From: an uncultured Clostridium sp.
GTDB taxonomy: Bacteria; Bacillota; Clostridia; Lachnospirales; Lachnospiraceae
Length of the DNA: 34,597 bases
Assembly: GCA_946553025.1 (NCBI GenBank)
Contig: CAMNRM010000054.1
Coordinates: 1 to 34,597 of the forward strand
Reading direction: 5' to 3'
Shown here: in pieces, positions 9,227 through 18,700 of the stretch
Layout: the number at the start of each line of letters is the position of its first letter
Position numbering within the stretch: position 1 is the stretch's first letter
Made by a program: the position numbers and the translations under genes
The notes under the pieces: generated by a model
Database searches by the model: none
What the model was told of the DNA's origin: nothing
The model's input: the letters and a program-made list of their open reading frames with translations, nothing else

Positions 9227-11158
9227 ATGGGAAAAGTCGCTATCCTTGTGCCGCGTGAGGAAATGCTCTATCACGCCCACAATATCCTTCAGGAAAAAAG
9301 CAAATCCAAGCAGCATTATGAAATCGGAGATATGAAGGTGGTGCGGACAAAAAATGCTGTAATGGAAGCCAGGCAGTCGATTGCCAATGGGGCTTCGATG
9401 ATTATTGCCCGCGGACTGCAGGCGTCATTAATTAAACAGTATACGGATATCCCGGTGATTGAGATTGTGATAACGGCGCAGGAGATGGCGCTTTTGGTGG
9501 TTAAGGCCAAGCAGATCTTAAAGAAGGAAAACCCGGTAATTGCCGTCGTCGGATTTCAGAATATGTTCTGCGATATGTCCTATTTTGACAGTATTTATGC
9601 GATTGAACTTCGTACCTTTTATGCCGAAAATAACGAGGATCTCCGCATAACCACGATGAGGGCTGTAGAGGAAAACGTGGATTTAATTATCGGCGGCGAG
9701 GTCGCCGTGGAAACGGCAGCGCAGGCGGGTATTCCTTCCCTGTTTCTCTCCAATACCGAAGATTCCATCCGCAATGCTTTCTCCATGGCGGACAGTGTCA
9801 GTTACGCGATGGAGGTGGAAAAGAAAAACGCGGCACAGATGGAAACCCTGCTGGATTATTCTTTTGGCGGCGTGGTCAATGTGGACGGAAATGGAAAAAT
9901 TATTGCGGTAAACGCTTTAATGGAAGGCATCCTTGGACAGCCGAGAAAGAAGCTGACCGGAAGTTTTCTGACCGAGATATTTCCCGATTTGGACCGTGTG
10001 CGGACGGAGCGTATGCTTTCTCAGGGCGGGGATGGCTTTTCGACTTTTCTTATGGTGAACGGAACCTCCGTCTTTGCCATGCTTGCCCCGGTGCTGATCG
10101 AAGGAGAAGTGGACGGGCTGATTTTAACCTGCCACAAGATGAAGAAAAAAGTGAGCACAAACCAGCAGGAGGTACAGAAAAAGCGTGCAGCGAATGGTTT
10201 AATTGCTCTTGGAAGATTTGAGGATATTCTTCAGGAATCGCCGGCAATGCAAGACTGTGTTCACCAGGCAAAGCTATTTTCCCTTTCGGATTTTCCTGTG
10301 CTGATCGAAGGGGAGGCGGGGACGCAAAAGCGGCTGATTGCCCAGAGTATCCATAATGCCAGTTTTAGAAGCAGAAATGCCTTTGCCGATATTTCCTGCC
10401 GGGGATTAAGTGAAGAGGAACAGTTTTTGCTTTTATTTGACGAAAAAGGAGCCGTGCTGCAGGCCGATGGAGGGACGGTTTTTGTGGACGACGGGGAATA
10501 CCTTCATCCGGCAAATCAGTATCGGCTTTTGCAGCTTATCCGTTATAAAATCTGCTGCGGTAAGGAACTACAGAAGAATAAACATGCCGATGTGCGGGTT
10601 TTATTTGCCCTTGGCGAGCCGGGGAGTCTGGAAAAGGCCGTGGAAACGGGGGCATTCCGAAAAGATCTTTACTATCTGCTGAAAGGGCTTTGCCTGAACA
10701 TCCCTCCGCTTCGGGAATGCCGGGAAGATGTAAAACAGTTATTGGAAAATACGGTCAGGGACTGCTGCGAACGGTTTGACCGCTACCATGCATTTACCAC
10801 GGGCGCGATGGAGATTTTGCTTAATTACCCCTGGCCGGGAAACCGATACCAGGTTGAAAACTTCTGTGAACGGCTGGTATTAACTGCTTCTAAGCGGCTG
10901 CTGGATGAAAAGCTGGTTTTGGGCGTATTGACTGAATTATTTGGGAAAGCAGAAAGAAAGCAGGATCTTCAGACCGCGAATATAAAAGAAGCAGTTCTGC
11001 CTGAATCATGGAAGGATGAACAGGAAGAACTGCTTGCAAAAACGCTGAAAAAATACGGCGGAAACCGAAAGAAAACGGCACAGGAATTAGGCATCAGCAA
11101 ATCAACGCTTTGGCGGTGGATGAAGAGGTATGGTTTATTCGATGAAAATATAATCTAA
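9227..11158 (+). CDS. PrpR-type enhancer-binding-like regulator lacking the GAFTGA loop
   Basis: A 643-residue protein. Residues 1-195 form a PrpR_N sensor domain, the module that in PrpR recognises propionate-pathway metabolites. A PAS domain follows (about 203-305), then an AAA+ domain (about 330-560), and a Fis-type helix-turn-helix at the end (KKYGGNRKKTAQELGISKSTLWRWMKRYGL). The AAA+ domain is degenerate. Walker A reads GEAGTQK (362-368) instead of GESGTGK, and the sequence runs directly from EKGA to VLQADGGT, so the FTGA loop that contacts sigma-54 is deleted. Walker B is D421-D422 rather than D-E. Arg-x-DLYY is kept. It therefore probably does not activate sigma-54 promoters and may act on sigma-A promoters, as TyrR does. 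No -24/-12 promoter is seen nearby. The target is unknown; the adjacent uxaA-like or GRE operons are candidates. Confidence 0.85.
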   Translation: MGKVAILVPREEMLYHAHNILQEKSKSKQHYEIGDMKVVRTKNAVMEARQSIANGASMIIARGLQASLIKQYTDIPVIEIVITAQEMALLVVKAKQILKKENPVIAVVGFQNMFCDMSYFDSIYAIELRTFYAENNEDLRITTMRAVEENVDLIIGGEVAVETAAQAGIPSLFLSNTEDSIRNAFSMADSVSYAMEVEKKNAAQMETLLDYSFGGVVNVDGNGKIIAVNALMEGILGQPRKKLTGSFLTEIFPDLDRVRTERMLSQGGDGFSTFLMVNGTSVFAMLAPVLIEGEVDGLILTCHKMKKKVSTNQQEVQKKRAANGLIALGRFEDILQESPAMQDCVHQAKLFSLSDFPVLIEGEAGTQKRLIAQSIHNASFRSRNAFADISCRGLSEEEQFLLLFDEKGAVLQADGGTVFVDDGEYLHPANQYRLLQLIRYKICCGKELQKNKHADVRVLFALGEPGSLEKAVETGAFRKDLYYLLKGLCLNIPPLRECREDVKQLLENTVRDCCERFDRYHAFTTGAMEILLNYPWPGNRYQVENFCERLVLTASKRLLDEKLVLGVLTELFGKAERKQDLQTANIKEAVLPESWKDEQEELLAKTLKKYGGNRKKTAQELGISKSTLWRWMKRYGLFDENII

Positions 11159-11199
11159 TCTGTACTTTTTGAACATTATTTATTTCAGGGTGTGGTATT

Positions 11200-12141
11200 T
11201 TATTTTAAATAATAGTTCTGAAACAGCACAATAAACGCCTGCTGCGCCTTCGACAGATAATTTCTCCCGGAGGTTACGATATCGAATGTGCGGATGGCTG
11301 ACGGGGAGGCGATCTTATAGTAGGACATTTCCGAGTGAACGTGGGTCAGCATCCAGTCGCTGATAAATGCCGCGCCAATCCCTGCCCGTGAAAGATGGAA
11401 GGAAGTGACGAGCTGGGTAACTTCCATCGTGATATTCGGCTTAACGGAGGCTTCTTTAAAAAATTTCATGCTTCTGCTGTACAGATTATTTCCCGGAGTC
11501 AGCAGAATAAAGGGGGTATCGGCAAAGGGTTCCATGGTCACCGCTGGGCAGTCCGGGTTTTTAAACTTCCTGGCCAGAACATCCTCAGAGGAAAGGGAAG
11601 CTTTTTTCAGCAGACGGTTTACCGGAAATAAATTAGGCACGGCTAAAAGAATAGTATCCTGGAAAACGGGGATTCTCCGCAGTTTATCGGATGGTTTGGG
11701 CGTGCAGTTAAAGGTAAGGTCGATAACATTTTCCTTCACCATGTGCAGCAGTTCCCATGAACTGGCCTCTGTCAGTTCTAAGTCAATGCCGGGGAAGCGG
11801 CGCTTAAATTCTGCCAGCACCGGCGGGAGGATATAAGAATTAAAATAATGCGTTCCCCCGACTTTTAAATGTCCTGTTTTTAAATCGGTAAGATCATTTA
11901 ACTGCGCGGTGAGTTCTTCTTCTAAATGCTGGATTTGTTCGATTTTCTGGATGTAGAGCATTCCGGCTTCGGTCAATTCTAAGGGTTTTTTATCCCGGTT
12001 AAATAAAGGCAGTCCAATCTCCTGTTCCACCTTTTGTACAGAAATACTCAGCGCGGGCTGGGTAAGATAGAGTTCTTCGGCGGCTTTGGAAAAGCTGCCT
12101 TTTTTGTATACGGTATAAATATATTTCATCTCCTGCTGCAT
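11200..12141 (-). CDS. LysR-family transcriptional regulator
   Basis: A 313-residue protein of standard length. The N-terminal winged helix-turn-helix (MKYIYTVYKKGSFSKAAEELYLTQPALSISVQKVEQEIGLPLF) is followed by the linker helix and a periplasmic-binding-like effector domain (about 90-300). AGGAG is eight bases before the ATG. It is divergent from the UxaA-family dehydratase/symporter operon. Two related dyads in the shared region overlap its own -10 and the rightward -35, the usual LysR autoregulation and activation layout. The effector is therefore probably the substrate or product of that pathway (inference). Confidence 0.93.
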   Translation of the reverse strand: MQQEMKYIYTVYKKGSFSKAAEELYLTQPALSISVQKVEQEIGLPLFNRDKKPLELTEAGMLYIQKIEQIQHLEEELTAQLNDLTDLKTGHLKVGGTHYFNSYILPPVLAEFKRRFPGIDLELTEASSWELLHMVKENVIDLTFNCTPKPSDKLRRIPVFQDTILLAVPNLFPVNRLLKKASLSSEDVLARKFKNPDCPAVTMEPFADTPFILLTPGNNLYSRSMKFFKEASVKPNITMEVTQLVTSFHLSRAGIGAAFISDWMLTHVHSEMSYYKIASPSAIRTFDIVTSGRNYLSKAQQAFIVLFQNYYLK

Positions 12142-12165
12142 GGCGGATTCTCCTGTTTATTATTA

Positions 12166-12210
12166 TATAAATTAAATTTATATTAACATAAAAACTATAA
12201 ATTTGATTTA
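12166..12210. promoter_or_regulatory. Two LysR-type operator dyads
   Basis: TATAAAT-TAA-ATTTATA (12166-12182) and TATAAAT-TTG-ATTTA (12196-12210) share a half-site and are 30 bp apart, about three helical turns. The first overlaps the likely lysR -10 (TATAAT on the minus strand, 12167-12162). The second overlaps the -35 of the rightward promoter. They fit recognition and activation sites for the LysR protein. Confidence 0.65.
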
Positions 12211-12231
12211 ATTATAAAACACGATTATACT
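12203..12231 (+). promoter_or_regulatory. Promoter of the dehydratase-symporter operon
   Basis: TTGATT (12203-12208), 17-bp spacer, TATACT (12226-12231). The -35 lies within the second LysR dyad, consistent with an activator-dependent promoter. Confidence 0.65.
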
Positions 12232-12332
12232 TATGTCAAGAAGAACAAACCAGTGCCAGAAAGGCAGCCAGGTGCAGTTGATTAGACAAAGCAAAAAGAA
12301 CAGGTTAAAAAGCCAAAGAAGGAGAAGAAGCG

Positions 12333-13841
12333 ATGAAGATTGATGCATTGATGATGGATGGCAAGGACAACGTGGTTACCTGTGTACGTGATGTAAAGGC
12401 GGGCGAAACCGTGTATTACCGCAGGGGAAACGAGATGTGTGAAATAGAGGCAAAAGAGGATATTCCGTTCAGTCATAAGATTGCACTTACGGATCTGTCT
12501 GAGGAACAGGAGGTAATTAAATACGGGGAATTAATTGGAAAAACCCGTGTTCCTGTTTCTGCGGGCTGCCTGGTTGACCATACGAATATTTACAGTGTGC
12601 CGCGTGATTATGCAGGTGAGATGGTGGAGGAGCCAGAGGAGGAAAGCCTGGAAATTCGCAGAGGGGAGAACGGTAAAAACATACAGTTTCTTGGCTACCG
12701 CCGCAAAGACGGACGGGCGGGCATCCGCAATCACGTACTGATTCTTCCGGCCTGTGCCTGCGGCAGTGAATCCAGCCGGATTGTGGCGAGTCAGGTGCGG
12801 GGAGCGGTGAACATTGTCTTTAATACCGGATGTTCGGATGTGGCGGCGAATACGGCCATGTCCCAGAAGGTACTCACCGGGTTTGCCTGCAATCCCAATG
12901 TGTACGGGGTGGTGATTATCGGCCTTGGATGCGAAACCGTGCCTCATAAAGAGCTGCGCGAGAAGATCCAGAAGATGACGGATAAACCGGTAGCTTCTTT
13001 CGGCATTCAGGAAGAGGGCGGAACCTTAAAAACCATCGAGAAGGCCGTTCGGGCCGCCAGGGAAATGGCATCACAGGCAGCACTGCAGCCTAAGGAATGG
13101 TGTGATATTTCCGAACTGCTGTTGGGTATCGAGTGCGGAGGATCGGATGCAACCTCCGGCATAGCATCGAACCCGGCAGTAGGGGAATTAAGCGACCGTC
13201 TTGTAGATCTGGGAGCTTCTACGATGATGAGCGAGTCCATCGAATGGATTGGCGGCGAGCACATCGTGGCAAGACGGGGGATAACCGCAAAAATCCATAA
13301 CCGGATTATTAAAGTCTGTGCGGATTATGAGGAACATTTAAAGGCAGCAGGCCAGGACTGCCGCGCAGGACAGCCTACACCGGGAAATAAGGCCGGCGGA
13401 CTTTCCACACTGGACGAGAAGAGCCTGGGATGTATCCGTAAAGGCGGCACAAGGCCGATTGCAGAGGTTTTGGAACAGGCCGAGCGCCCTACAGAGCACG
13501 GTGCCATCGTTATGGATACCGCAGGTTATGATATCTCTTCCGTGACCTCCATGGTAGCCGGGGGCTGTACCTGCGTTATTTTTACCACCGGACGGGGAAC
13601 ACCTACCGGAAACGCCATTGTGCCCGTACTTAAGGTAACCGCCAATAAGCGCACCTACACCCAAATGGAAGACAATATGGATGTCGATTTAAGCGGCATT
13701 ATCGAGGGAACAGCCACGATTGAGGAGAGCGGGGAAATGCTGCTGCAGGAGATTCTTAAGGTCTGCAACGGTAAGCTGACAAAGGCGGAAGCTTACGGTT
13801 TTTCGGATATTGCGGTGGATCATGTATGTCGGTATGTATAG
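12333..13841 (+). CDS. UxaA-family (altronate/galactarate-type) dehydratase
   Basis: A 502-residue single-chain member of the UxaA family, which covers altronate dehydratase, galactarate dehydratase and sulfolactate sulfo-lyase. The N-terminal SAF domain spans about residues 5-90 (DNVVTCVRDVKAGETVYY, with the H-K-I-A-L box). The catalytic domain carries the family signatures YRRKDGRAGIRNHVLILP, NTGCSDVAANTAM, IECGGSDATSGIASNPA, GNKAGGLSTLDEKSLGCIRKGG and FTTGRGTPTGNAIVPV. All appear intact. The family removes water, or sulfite in the SuyAB case, from hydroxy-acids using a metal. The substrate cannot be read. Its partner is a dicarboxylate-type symporter, and no uronate isomerase or uxaB is nearby. 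This favours an imported hydroxy-(di)carboxylate such as an aldarate over uronate catabolism (inference). Expression is probably LysR-activated. Confidence 0.88.
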   Translation: MKIDALMMDGKDNVVTCVRDVKAGETVYYRRGNEMCEIEAKEDIPFSHKIALTDLSEEQEVIKYGELIGKTRVPVSAGCLVDHTNIYSVPRDYAGEMVEEPEEESLEIRRGENGKNIQFLGYRRKDGRAGIRNHVLILPACACGSESSRIVASQVRGAVNIVFNTGCSDVAANTAMSQKVLTGFACNPNVYGVVIIGLGCETVPHKELREKIQKMTDKPVASFGIQEEGGTLKTIEKAVRAAREMASQAALQPKEWCDISELLLGIECGGSDATSGIASNPAVGELSDRLVDLGASTMMSESIEWIGGEHIVARRGITAKIHNRIIKVCADYEEHLKAAGQDCRAGQPTPGNKAGGLSTLDEKSLGCIRKGGTRPIAEVLEQAERPTEHGAIVMDTAGYDISSVTSMVAGGCTCVIFTTGRGTPTGNAIVPVLKVTANKRTYTQMEDNMDVDLSGIIEGTATIEESGEMLLQEILKVCNGKLTKAEAYGFSDIAVDHVCRYV

Positions 13842-13917
13842 GGATAGGTACATAGAGATAAAAATACAGAAATAAAAACAGAACTGATAATAAGGATAAC
13901 AATATGGAGGAATGGTA

Positions 13918-15138
13918 ATGAATCTGCTGAAAAAATGGAACGGTTTAGGATTGTTTACAAAGATTATGATAGGTTTTGTCCTGGGTATCGGGGCCGGGCT
14001 GCTTCTGGGAGAAAAAGCGACGACACTTGCATTTTTGGGAACCATATTGACCCGCCTTCTTACCATGGTGGTAGCGCCGCTGGTGCTGGGATTGTTAATC
14101 TGTTCGGCAGCGGATGTAAAGGATTTTAAGACCCTGGGAAAAATCGGCGGAAAAACGCTGGCGATATTTTTGGGAGGGACTGCATTTGCAGTTGCTATAG
14201 GCTTAGTGCTTTGTAATGTGATGCAGATTGGTGCGGGTTTTGTTATGGAAACCGCAGAGTCCTATGATGCTTCCGAAATTCCCAGTATTGTGGATACCCT
14301 GATGAATATTATTCCCACGAATCCTTTTAACTCGTTAAGTACGCAGAACCTTCTTCAGATTATTTTCTTTTCCCTGCTTCTGGGTTTTTCGTTAATTAAA
14401 CTGGGAGAGAAAGGCGAACCTGTATTAAACTTCTTCCGTGCATGGACAGAGGCGTGGAAGGAAATCACGAACATTGTCCTTGAATTCACGCCTTACGGTG
14501 TATTTGGCTTAATGGCGGATATTGTTGGGCGCTATGGCATGGATGTTCTGCTTCCCTATATTAAGACCATCGGTGCCTGCTATCTGACCTGTGCACTGTT
14601 TACGATTATCGTACAGGGCGGCCTGATGGTTGGATTATACGGCGGTATCAGCCCCATCCGGTTTTTTGCAACGATGAAGGAGGCGATTCTGTTTGTATTT
14701 GCTACCTGTTCGAGTGTGGCAACCATTCCTTTAAATTTGAAGTGCACGAAAAATTTAGGTGTCAGTGAAAAGGTAGCGGACTTTGTAATTCCCTTCGGTG
14801 CAGTGATGAATATGAATGGTACGGCAATCTATGAGGCCGTTGCCGTGGTATTTGCGGCCCAGGTGTTCGGTATTCATCTGAGTGTTACCCAGCAGATTAT
14901 GGTTATGCTCACTGCTGTTCTGGCTTCGGTGGGAACCGCAGGCATTCCCGGTTCCGGGCTGGTTATGCTGACGATTGTGTTAAACGCAGTGAATCTTCCC
15001 TTGGAAACCATTGCCCTTCTGGCCGGTATCGACCGAATCCTAAATATGGCCCGTGTTATTCCGAATATCGTCGGTGATGCGGCGGCTGCGGTTATGGTGG
15101 CAAAAAGTGAAGGGGAACTGAATTTGCAAAAGCAGTAA
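13918..15138 (+). CDS. DAACS-family dicarboxylate/amino acid:cation symporter
   Basis: A 406-residue polytopic membrane protein of the glutamate/dicarboxylate symporter family (GltP, DctA, SstT). About eight transmembrane helices and two re-entrant hairpins are expected. Visible motifs: N-terminal GLFTKIMIGFVLGIGAGLLLG, the HP1 serine motif in FATCSSVATIPL, the cation-binding NMNGTA (usually NMDGTA), and HP2 GTAGIPGSGLVML. The change to NMNGTA may alter cation or substrate choice. GGAGG is seven bases before ATG 13918; the in-frame ATG at 13912 is too close to it. It follows the dehydratase by 76 bases and ends at a terminator, so it is probably the uptake system for that enzyme's substrate. 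Confidence 0.9.
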   Translation: MNLLKKWNGLGLFTKIMIGFVLGIGAGLLLGEKATTLAFLGTILTRLLTMVVAPLVLGLLICSAADVKDFKTLGKIGGKTLAIFLGGTAFAVAIGLVLCNVMQIGAGFVMETAESYDASEIPSIVDTLMNIIPTNPFNSLSTQNLLQIIFFSLLLGFSLIKLGEKGEPVLNFFRAWTEAWKEITNIVLEFTPYGVFGLMADIVGRYGMDVLLPYIKTIGACYLTCALFTIIVQGGLMVGLYGGISPIRFFATMKEAILFVFATCSSVATIPLNLKCTKNLGVSEKVADFVIPFGAVMNMNGTAIYEAVAVVFAAQVFGIHLSVTQQIMVMLTAVLASVGTAGIPGSGLVMLTIVLNAVNLPLETIALLAGIDRILNMARVIPNIVGDAAAAVMVAKSEGELNLQKQ

Positions 15139-15192
15139 AGGATTATATTTTAATCAAATTTACAAAAAATTCTCATTAGGGCAAAAATAAGG

Positions 15193-15226
15193 CCGGGAAT
15201 TTGTTTTTAGATTCCCGGTTTATTCG
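15193..15226 (+). terminator. Terminator of the dehydratase-symporter operon
   Basis: CCGGGAAT (15193-15200) pairs with ATTCCCGG (15211-15218), followed by TTTATTC. Confidence 0.8.
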
Positions 15227-15232
15227 TGCCAT

Positions 15233-15579
15233 TTACACATTCTGGTTTGTTTTCAAATTTCTTACTTCGTCAACAGAAAGGCTAACAAATTCTGCAATTT
15301 TTTCAAGAGTTATTGTTCCATCCTCCAACATTTTCTTTGCAACATTTATCATTCCTTCCTTTAATGTTTGATTCCTCATATCTTCCATAGCCCGGCATAT
15401 AATTTCGATTCTCTCCTTGCTCTCTTTAAAAAATCTCACCCTGTCTGCCAATATTCCATAATACATATCCGCCGCGTCACTGTCAATCTTCCCACCTGCT
15501 TTCCCTTCTATTTTCGTATCTCCATACTGCCATAAATCTCCTGATTTTACAAACTGGGAGCCGGCGCAGGAGGGACTTT
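15233..15579 (-). pseudogene. C-terminal remnant of an Rpn-family nuclease/transposase
   Basis: The open frame runs on the minus strand from about 15579 (just after an in-frame TAA) to 15233. The 77 residues from an internal ATG at 15466 (MYYGILADRVRFFKES..., then AKKMLEDGTITLEKIAEFVSLSVDEVRNL) match the C-terminal tail of Rpn-type PD-(D/E)XK recombination-promoting nucleases of Clostridia. The upstream codons (LWQYGDTKIEGKAGGKIDSD) continue the frame without a start. The catalytic N-terminal domain is missing. It marks the left edge of the recombination-scarred defence island. Confidence 0.65.
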
Positions 15580-15582
15580 ATG

Positions 15583-15611
15583 TTGTTTTATTCCGATACA
15601 TGATGTATAAT
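15583..15611 (+). promoter_or_regulatory. Probable hsd operon promoter
   Basis: TATAAT (15606-15611) is a perfect -10. TTGTTT (15583-15588) at 17-bp spacing is a weak -35. It lies about 125 bases before hsdR. Confidence 0.5.
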
Positions 15612-15663
15612 TAGGGAATAGATGTTATCTGTGCTTCTATTTAGAGACAGAAGGAGGGCGAGT

Positions 15664-15753
15664 ATGGAAGATTTAACAAGAATGAAGCTGAAAGCGAAAA
15701 ATTATTTCCAGAATCGGCCATCAAGGAGGTGGAATTATGAAATCGAACTTTGA
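15664..15753 (+). CDS. Possible 29-residue leader ORF overlapping hsdR
   Basis: ATG 15664 follows AGGAGGGCG and opens 29 codons (MEDLTRMKLKAKNYFQ...). The stop at 15751-15753 lies inside hsdR, 14 bases past its ATG. The hsdR ribosome site is within this frame, so translation of the leader could couple to or modulate HsdR synthesis. The ribosome site is good, but homology is unknown. Confidence 0.4.
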   Translation: MEDLTRMKLKAKNYFQNRPSRRWNYEIEL

Positions 15754-18700
15754 ATTTTTGAACAGCCATTTTCCTGTTCTGGCGAACTTCGGCGAATTGG
15801 CGGAAAAATATCTATACAGCGATTCCAATTCCTGCTTGATGAAATTGGGTATGATTGGCGAAACGATCGTCAATTTATGCTTTACCTATGACAGAATCCT
15901 GCTGCCTCAGGACAACACAGCGGCAAACAGAATTAACGGTTTATTCCGTGAGGGAATGATTACCCGTGATTTGAAGGATATTCTTCATGCTCTGCGTATC
16001 AATCGAAATAAAGCTACGCATGAAAATTATGCTTCTGTATCGGATGGAAAAGCCCTGATTCAAATGGCATATAGCTTATGCGAGTGGTTTATGCAGACCT
16101 ACGGGGACTGGAACTACCAAAATCGACCTTTTGTGATGCCAGCTGAAATCACTGAGCCCGTCAGTAGCGATAAGAAGCGTGAACAGGCCAAGGAAGAGAA
16201 GTTAATAAAAGAAGCGGAAAAGGTAGCAACAGCGACTCCCGTTATGGAAAAAGAAATCCGAAAAAAGCAGTCTGGCAAGGCCGCAAGTCAGCGGATCAAA
16301 TCGGAGGCGGAAACCCGCTATTTGATCGATGAGCAACTTCGCAAAGTTGGCTGGGAAGCTGATACGGAACGGCTGCGCTATTCCAAGGGAACGCGCCCTG
16401 CAAAGGGACACAATATCGCTATCGCCGAATGGCCCACGGATTCCACAGTTGGCAATCGGGGCTATGTTGATTATGCTTTATTTGTTGGTATGCAGCTGGT
16501 TGCTACGCTTGAGGCCAAGGCAATCCATAAGGATATACCTTCTGTGATTGACTACCAGTGCAAGGACTACTCTAAAAATATCCGTAGTGTGGATAAAATT
16601 TATCAAATCAGTACATGGGACAGCTATGGGGTGCCATTTACTTTTGCCACTAATGGCAGACCGTATTTGGAGCAGTATAATACGAAAAGCGGCATATGGT
16701 TCTTGGATTTGAGGCAGCCCGATAATGCGCTCAAAGCTTTGAGGGGATGGATGAGTCCAGAGGGGCTCATGGAATTGCTTAACAAAGATATTTCTGCAAG
16801 GAATCAGGATTTGCAGGAGATGTCCTATGATTTGCTGCGTGATAAGGATGGTTTGAATCTTTATGAATATCAGATCAGAGCGATAAAGGCCGCTGAAGAA
16901 GCGATTATCAACGGGCGGCGTAATATCCTGCTTGCTATGGCGACAGGTACAGGCAAGACCCGCACGATTCTGGGCATGATTTACCGTTTCCTGAAAACAG
17001 GACGGTTCCATAGAATCCTTTTCCTAGTGGACCGGACAGCTTTGGGTGAGCAGGCATTTGACGTGTTCCAGGAGGTCAAGCTGGAGGACTTAATGACCCT
17101 TGATGATATATACAATATCAAGGGTTTAGATGATAAGGAGATAGACCGCGAAACCCGAATCCAGATTGCCACGGTTCAGAGTATGGTCAAGCGAATCATG
17201 TACAATGACGGGGACACCATGCCTGCTGTTTCTGACTATGATTTGGTCATTATTGATGAGGCACACCGAGGTTATATCCTGGATAGGGAAATGGGTGAGG
17301 ATGAGATTCTTTACCGGGATCAGATGGATTACCAGAGCAAATACCGTAGCGTTGTGGAATATTTTGACGCAGTGAAAATTGCGTTGACCGCAACACCGGC
17401 CCTACAGACAACGGAGATTTTTGGACAACCCGTGTTCAAGTACACATACCGCGAAGCGGTGATTGAAGGGTATCTGGTTGACCATGACATGCCCCATAGA
17501 TTGCTGACAAAGTTGAATACAGAGGGGATTCATTATAAAAAGGGCGATATCATTGTACGGTATGACCCTGTAACGGGTGAAATCACCAATTCCGAATTAT
17601 TGGAAGATGAGCTGGATTTTGATGTGGACGCTTTTAACCGTCAAGTCATAACAGAGCCGTTTAATCAGACTGTTCTGGCTGAAATTGCCCGTGACATTGA
17701 CCCAGAAAGCCCAGACGTACAGGGAAAAACGTTGATCTTTGCCGTCAATGATGACCATGCCGATTTGATTGTTAAAATCTTAAAGGAGATTTATACGGAA
17801 ATGGGCGTGGACAATGACGCCATTATGAAAATTACCGGTTCTGTGGGCGGCGGCAACAAGAAAAAGGTAAAGGACGCCATCAGGCGATTCAAAAACGAAC
17901 GCTTTCCCAGCATTGTTGTTACCGTTGATCTGCTGACGACGGGAATCGATGTTCCTGCAATTACAACATTAGTATTCATGCGCCGCGTGAAGTCACGCAT
18001 TCTGTTCGAGCAGATGATGGGACGCGCAACCCGCCGCTGCCCGGAAATCCACAAAACTCATTTTGAGATTTACGACCCTGTAGGCGTTTATGATTCTCTG
18101 GAAGCCGTTAATACCATGAAGCCTGTTGTTGTCAATCCAAGCGCAACATTTGAACAGCTTTTGGAGGGACTGGAAGTTTTGGAGGACGAACGCCATGTAC
18201 AAAACCAGATCGACCAAATCGTGGCAAAGCTGCAAAGAAAAAAGCAGCACATGGATGCGGAAACAATGGAACAGTTTATCAGTATGGCTGGGAAACAAGA
18301 CCCCACCCAGTTCATTGCCGATATTCAGCAGCGCAAACCGCAGGATGCAAAAAAACGTTTGCTTGCTCACACGGAGCTATTTAAAATGTTGGCTCAATTC
18401 AAGCCGGATGGCCGCTATTCCGTTGTGATCTCTGATCATGAGGATAAACTTTTGGAACATAGCAGGGGTTATGGAAAGAGTAGAAAACCAGAAGACTATC
18501 TGGACGCATTTGCTGATTACATCAAGATTAATCTAAATAAAATTGCCGCATTGAATATCATCTGCACAAGGCCGAAGGAACTGACCCGCGAGGGTCTGCG
18601 TTCTCTGCGCCTGACGCTGGACAGGGAGGGTTTTACCACCCAGCAGCTGAATACGGCTGTTTCTCAGATGACTAACGAGGAAATTGCCGCTGATATTATC

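Noticed and set aside
9161-12332. Sigma-54 (-24/-12) promoters near the PrpR-type regulator
   Set aside because: No TGGCAC-N5-TTGC-like sequence was found by eye in the flanking intergenic regions. The visible promoters are sigma-A type.
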